A stretch of DNA of 7,787 nt, taken from assembly GCA_023443515.1 (NCBI GenBank), contig JAEZUC010000003.1, positions 1 to 7,787 on the forward strand, in the 5' to 3' direction. The translations under genes and the position numbers were made by a program. Positions 5,865-7,787 of the stretch are shown here, piece by piece. This DNA comes from Bacillota bacterium. Its GTDB lineage: Bacteria; Bacillota; Clostridia; Acetivibrionales; DSM-1351. The first letter of the stretch is position 1; the number at the start of each line of letters is the position of its first letter. The notes beneath the pieces were generated by a model. It worked only from the letters and a program-made list of their open reading frames with translations. It was not told the origin of the DNA and ran no database searches.

Positions 5865-5976
5865 AAAATTGCTTCCAATACCATTTTCAGTAATAAATAT
5901 CCTAAGGCCAAATGCGTCATACTGGTTTTCCATCCATGAACCGTCTGCCTGTTCAACGGACTTTAATTGATTAAAT
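5865..5976 (-). pseudogene. RHS core scrap interrupted by IS21
   Basis: The minus strand encodes FNQLKSVEQADGSWMENQ, then YDAFGLRIFITENGIGSN, a piece of RHS core just before the conserved end module. The nucleotides match 1-55 (nearly identical over GGTTTTCCAT through TTGATTAAAT), and the remainder matches 3225-3300. Similarity begins abruptly at 5976, and at about 5867 the sequence runs into the IS21 end. It has no start codon and encodes 37 residues. It is the head of a displaced RHS cassette whose body was removed with part of the IS element. Confidence 0.8.
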
Positions 5977-6066
5977 AATAATCTTATCTGTACAATTTAT
6001 ACCAATAATATTTTTAACTAGTCCTTCCAAATTAGCATTAAAGACTCTTTGAATTGTCTATTTACA

Positions 6067-6107
6067 TAAAAAAAGGAAAAGGCCACGTCAGCCGAAACCG
6101 TGTGACC
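6067..6107 (-). terminator. rho-independent terminator after the DUF2247-like gene
   Basis: On the minus strand GGTCAC (6107-6102) pairs with GTGGCC (6086-6081), six pairs with one G-T wobble, around a 15-nt loop. It is followed by TTTTCCTTTTTTTATG (6080-6065). It lies 24 bases downstream of the immunity gene stop and fits the end of the RHS toxin/immunity transcript. Confidence 0.65.
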
Positions 6108-6130
6108 ATTTCTGCAGTGCATGTTTATTA

Positions 6131-6661
6131 TCAGTTGAAATCCTCTTCTATCTCATTCGAAAACCTCTCTTTTTGACTATCCAAATAGCTTTTCCAATTC
6201 TTATATAAACGTGCTTCATTTAATTCTAAAGAACCTAAATCAGGTTCATCAGATGGCATATAACGAACAAAAGTGGCAATAAGGTCTGGATAATCAAAGT
6301 CTACATATAGATGTTCAACTATACTAAGTGGTTCTGAATAGCTATTTCTATGTTCATATACCCACTCTAATAATAAATACAACCACTTCTCACTTATTAT
6401 TTCATCATTTTGATCAGTAACGTGATTAGTTAACTCGCTTAAAAATGGATAAATAGATTCAGATTCACTCTTATGTAAAGATGCTAAATCCATTACTTGC
6501 TGAGGGAACTCATCATTATAAGAAATCTCAGCAATAGCATGTTCAATTGCAGCGTCTGGTAGAAGGTACTTTTTTTCAATTCCATATAGTATATCCTTCC
6601 AAGTTAATTTAACTTGATTTGATATAAATTCATAAGTTACCAATATTGCTAAACAGTCCAT
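6131..6661 (-). CDS. probable immunity protein, DUF2247-like
   Basis: A 176-residue soluble, acidic, mostly helical protein without signal peptide. Its N-terminal half (KLTWKDILYGIEKKYLLPDA, AIEHAIAEISYNDEF, QQVMDLASL) resembles the DUF2247 family as I remember it, which is found beside polymorphic toxins and is thought to include immunity proteins; the match should be confirmed. The start is firm: GGGAGG lies six bases upstream of ATG, and only 11 bases separate it from the stop of the RHS toxin gene, the classic toxin-then-immunity order. A terminator follows. Its acidic surface (LNEARLYKN, SNEIEEDFN tail, YVDFDYPDL) suits binding to the basic C-terminal toxin domain encoded just upstream. 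It should act in the cytoplasm by blocking that toxin in the producer and its kin. Confidence 0.75.
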   Translation of the reverse strand: MDCLAILVTYEFISNQVKLTWKDILYGIEKKYLLPDAAIEHAIAEISYNDEFPQQVMDLASLHKSESESIYPFLSELTNHVTDQNDEIISEKWLYLLLEWVYEHRNSYSEPLSIVEHLYVDFDYPDLIATFVRYMPSDEPDLGSLELNEARLYKNWKSYLDSQKERFSNEIEEDFN

Positions 6662-6672
6662 TATTTACCTCC

Positions 6673-7787
6673 CTATTTTACAACTTGATTCGGAATACCA
6701 TTAATTTTACCACCTTGAATAAAGCGCTGATGCGATACTTTTCCATTTGGTTCTAATATGTATTCATATATACCACTCTTTCCATTAAGTTCCCCTTTAG
6801 TTTGAAGAAGTGTCCTATTTACTCCATCACCACCACGGATACTAAATGTCCTTCCTGCTGCAAGTTGCTTCTCACTTACAAAACTAGCTGCACGGTGTCC
6901 AGGGTCAGATTTCGATAAAGCAGTGCCAGTACGTTCAGCATTAACTATTTCCTTTGCTGCAAGAGAAGACTTATATTTTTCATAATTTGCGACATTATTA
7001 GCACCAGAGTTATGCTTTCCCTTTACAGCTGCTCGATTTGCTTTTACAGTCTTGACAATTTTATCCACACTTATTGCCAGTGTTGCCAAATCGATAAGTA
7101 TACCTGCAACATGATACCCTGCATCATGTACTTGCTTATTACTTGCCCCACATTTAAATGGTGTGTAAGCTGTGACAAATTTATTCTTACTATCTAATAC
7201 ATACTTATAGTCCGAAACTATACTTCCAAATCCAGACGCATACAACTCTGAAATAGTTATTTTTTGATTTATTAATGCATCCCATTGCTTAATTGAATTA
7301 ATTAGCATGCTTACTGGGTTCATCTTTAAAATACTTAATCCGTCATCCTTGAGCCGGTCATACATACCATCTGCCAAATCATCATATTGGTACCATGCCC
7401 AGTGCCCACTCGGATCTACATATATTATCGGATTATTCTCACAATATGTATACAAATTCAAGCTCTTAGTATTATCCACCTGTCCACGGTAGGTATCCTC
7501 AGTTATAAATCTGCCTGTTGCCGGGTCATAGTGTCTTGCCCTCAGATAATACTGTCCGGTTACCTTGTCAAGTTGTTCCCCGGCATATTGGAATCTATTC
7601 TGTACTTTTTCTTTTGAGCTTATAGTGTTTCCAAATGCATCATACTGGTATGAGTTGAGGACTTCTCCATTTTCGTTTACTAACTTTGAAACATCTCCAT
7701 GGGCATTATTCAAGTAATATGCCTTTGTTCCGATAGGATTTTCTCTTGCAACAAGACCCAGACCCCTTATATTTCTGGACACAAGGT
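6673..7787 (-). CDS. RHS toxin C-terminal part with unrecognised toxin domain (5' end outside window)
   Basis: The frame is open to the right edge; GTG at 7780-7782 is an internal codon, not a start, because RHS similarity (LVSRNIRGLG) runs through it. Residues numbered from that GTG: 1-100 are RHS core (YQYDAFGNTIS, YYLRARHYDPATGRF), 108-127 the conserved core end (NLYTYCENNPIIYVDPSGH), after which RHS proteins release a variable toxin. Residues 128-220 form a linker and 221-250 a hydrophobic helix (GYHVAGILIDLATLAISVD). Residues ~262-369 are a compact basic domain with SDPGHRAASF, IRGGDGVNRTLLQ and HQRFIQGGKINGIPNQ; H296, R316, R323, H351 and R353 could be catalytic or RNA-binding. From memory similar tails end LXG and RHS toxins in Bacillaceae; an RNase (BECR-like) activity is a guess. 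Delivery is probably to neighbouring cells at the cell surface. It is followed by its immunity gene. Confidence 0.85.
   Translation of the reverse strand, partial: LVSRNIRGLGLVARENPIGTKAYYLNNAHGDVSKLVNENGEVLNSYQYDAFGNTISSKEKVQNRFQYAGEQLDKVTGQYYLRARHYDPATGRFITEDTYRGQVDNTKSLNLYTYCENNPIIYVDPSGHWAWYQYDDLADGMYDRLKDDGLSILKMNPVSMLINSIKQWDALINQKITISELYASGFGSIVSDYKYVLDSKNKFVTAYTPFKCGASNKQVHDAGYHVAGILIDLATLAISVDKIVKTVKANRAAVKGKHNSGANNVANYEKYKSSLAAKEIVNAERTGTALSKSDPGHRAASFVSEKQLAAGRTFSIRGGDGVNRTLLQTKGELNGKSGIYEYILEPNGKVSHQRFIQGGKINGIPNQVVK

Noticed and set aside
5976..6066. Possible gene or RNA between the terminator and the RHS scrap
   Set aside because: The ~90 bases are AT-rich with stops in all minus frames and no stable fold that I can see.
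7012..7617. Three plus-strand open frames opposite the RHS toxin gene
   Set aside because: They are antisense shadows of the RHS C-terminal region, cysteine- and tyrosine-rich as expected from reversed coding sequence.

Overview
The window looks like accessory chromosome of a low-GC Gram-positive bacterium, most likely a Clostridia member of the Ruminiclostridium/Clostridium type. The grounds are AT-rich intergenic DNA, strong AGGAGG-type ribosome binding sites, WapA/RHS-type YD-repeat proteins and an IS21-family transposon. The genus is an inference. Every credible gene lies on the minus strand, so the region reads from right to left.

In that direction it begins with the 3' part of an RHS polymorphic-toxin gene entering from the right edge (7787 to 6673): the end of the RHS core, then a roughly 240-residue C-terminal toxin region. 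Eleven bases later comes its probable immunity gene (6661 to 6131, DUF2247-like), followed by a rho-independent terminator near 6107-6067. Next is a displaced scrap of RHS core (5976 to 5865), interrupted by an IS21-family element whose istA is intact (5729 to 4227) but whose istB is cut off just past the Walker A motif (4227 to 3823). The broken istB frame ends in a TAATG overlap with a 173-codon gene (3823 to 3302) that is probably an orphan immunity gene.

Further left are a second RHS core scrap (3300 to 3168), a frameshifted gene of unknown function (3193 to 2806), a small CxxC-x20-CxxC zinc-ribbon membrane protein (2733 to 2428), and a signal-anchored small protein broken by an in-frame TGA (2376 to 2014). 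After a gap with a hairpin and a degenerate open frame comes a third RHS scrap (1666 to 1375), about 95% identical to the stretch at 25-281, followed by a two-helix membrane protein (1340 to 1143). A gene-poor stretch with insertion-sequence-like debris and an 81-nt nested palindrome (about 700-1140) then abuts a longer YD-repeat fragment (700 to 1) that runs off the left edge.

The region is best read as a decaying array of RHS C-terminal cassettes. One toxin/immunity pair is intact at the right; to its left are RHS core scraps joined to small orphan genes, several probably immunity genes kept after their toxins were deleted. RHS core copies supply homology for cassette exchange, and insertion elements have helped break the array. 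The most interesting items are the unrecognised toxin domain, the transposon-to-immunity junction at 3823-3844, and the set of small genes each sitting next to an RHS scrap.
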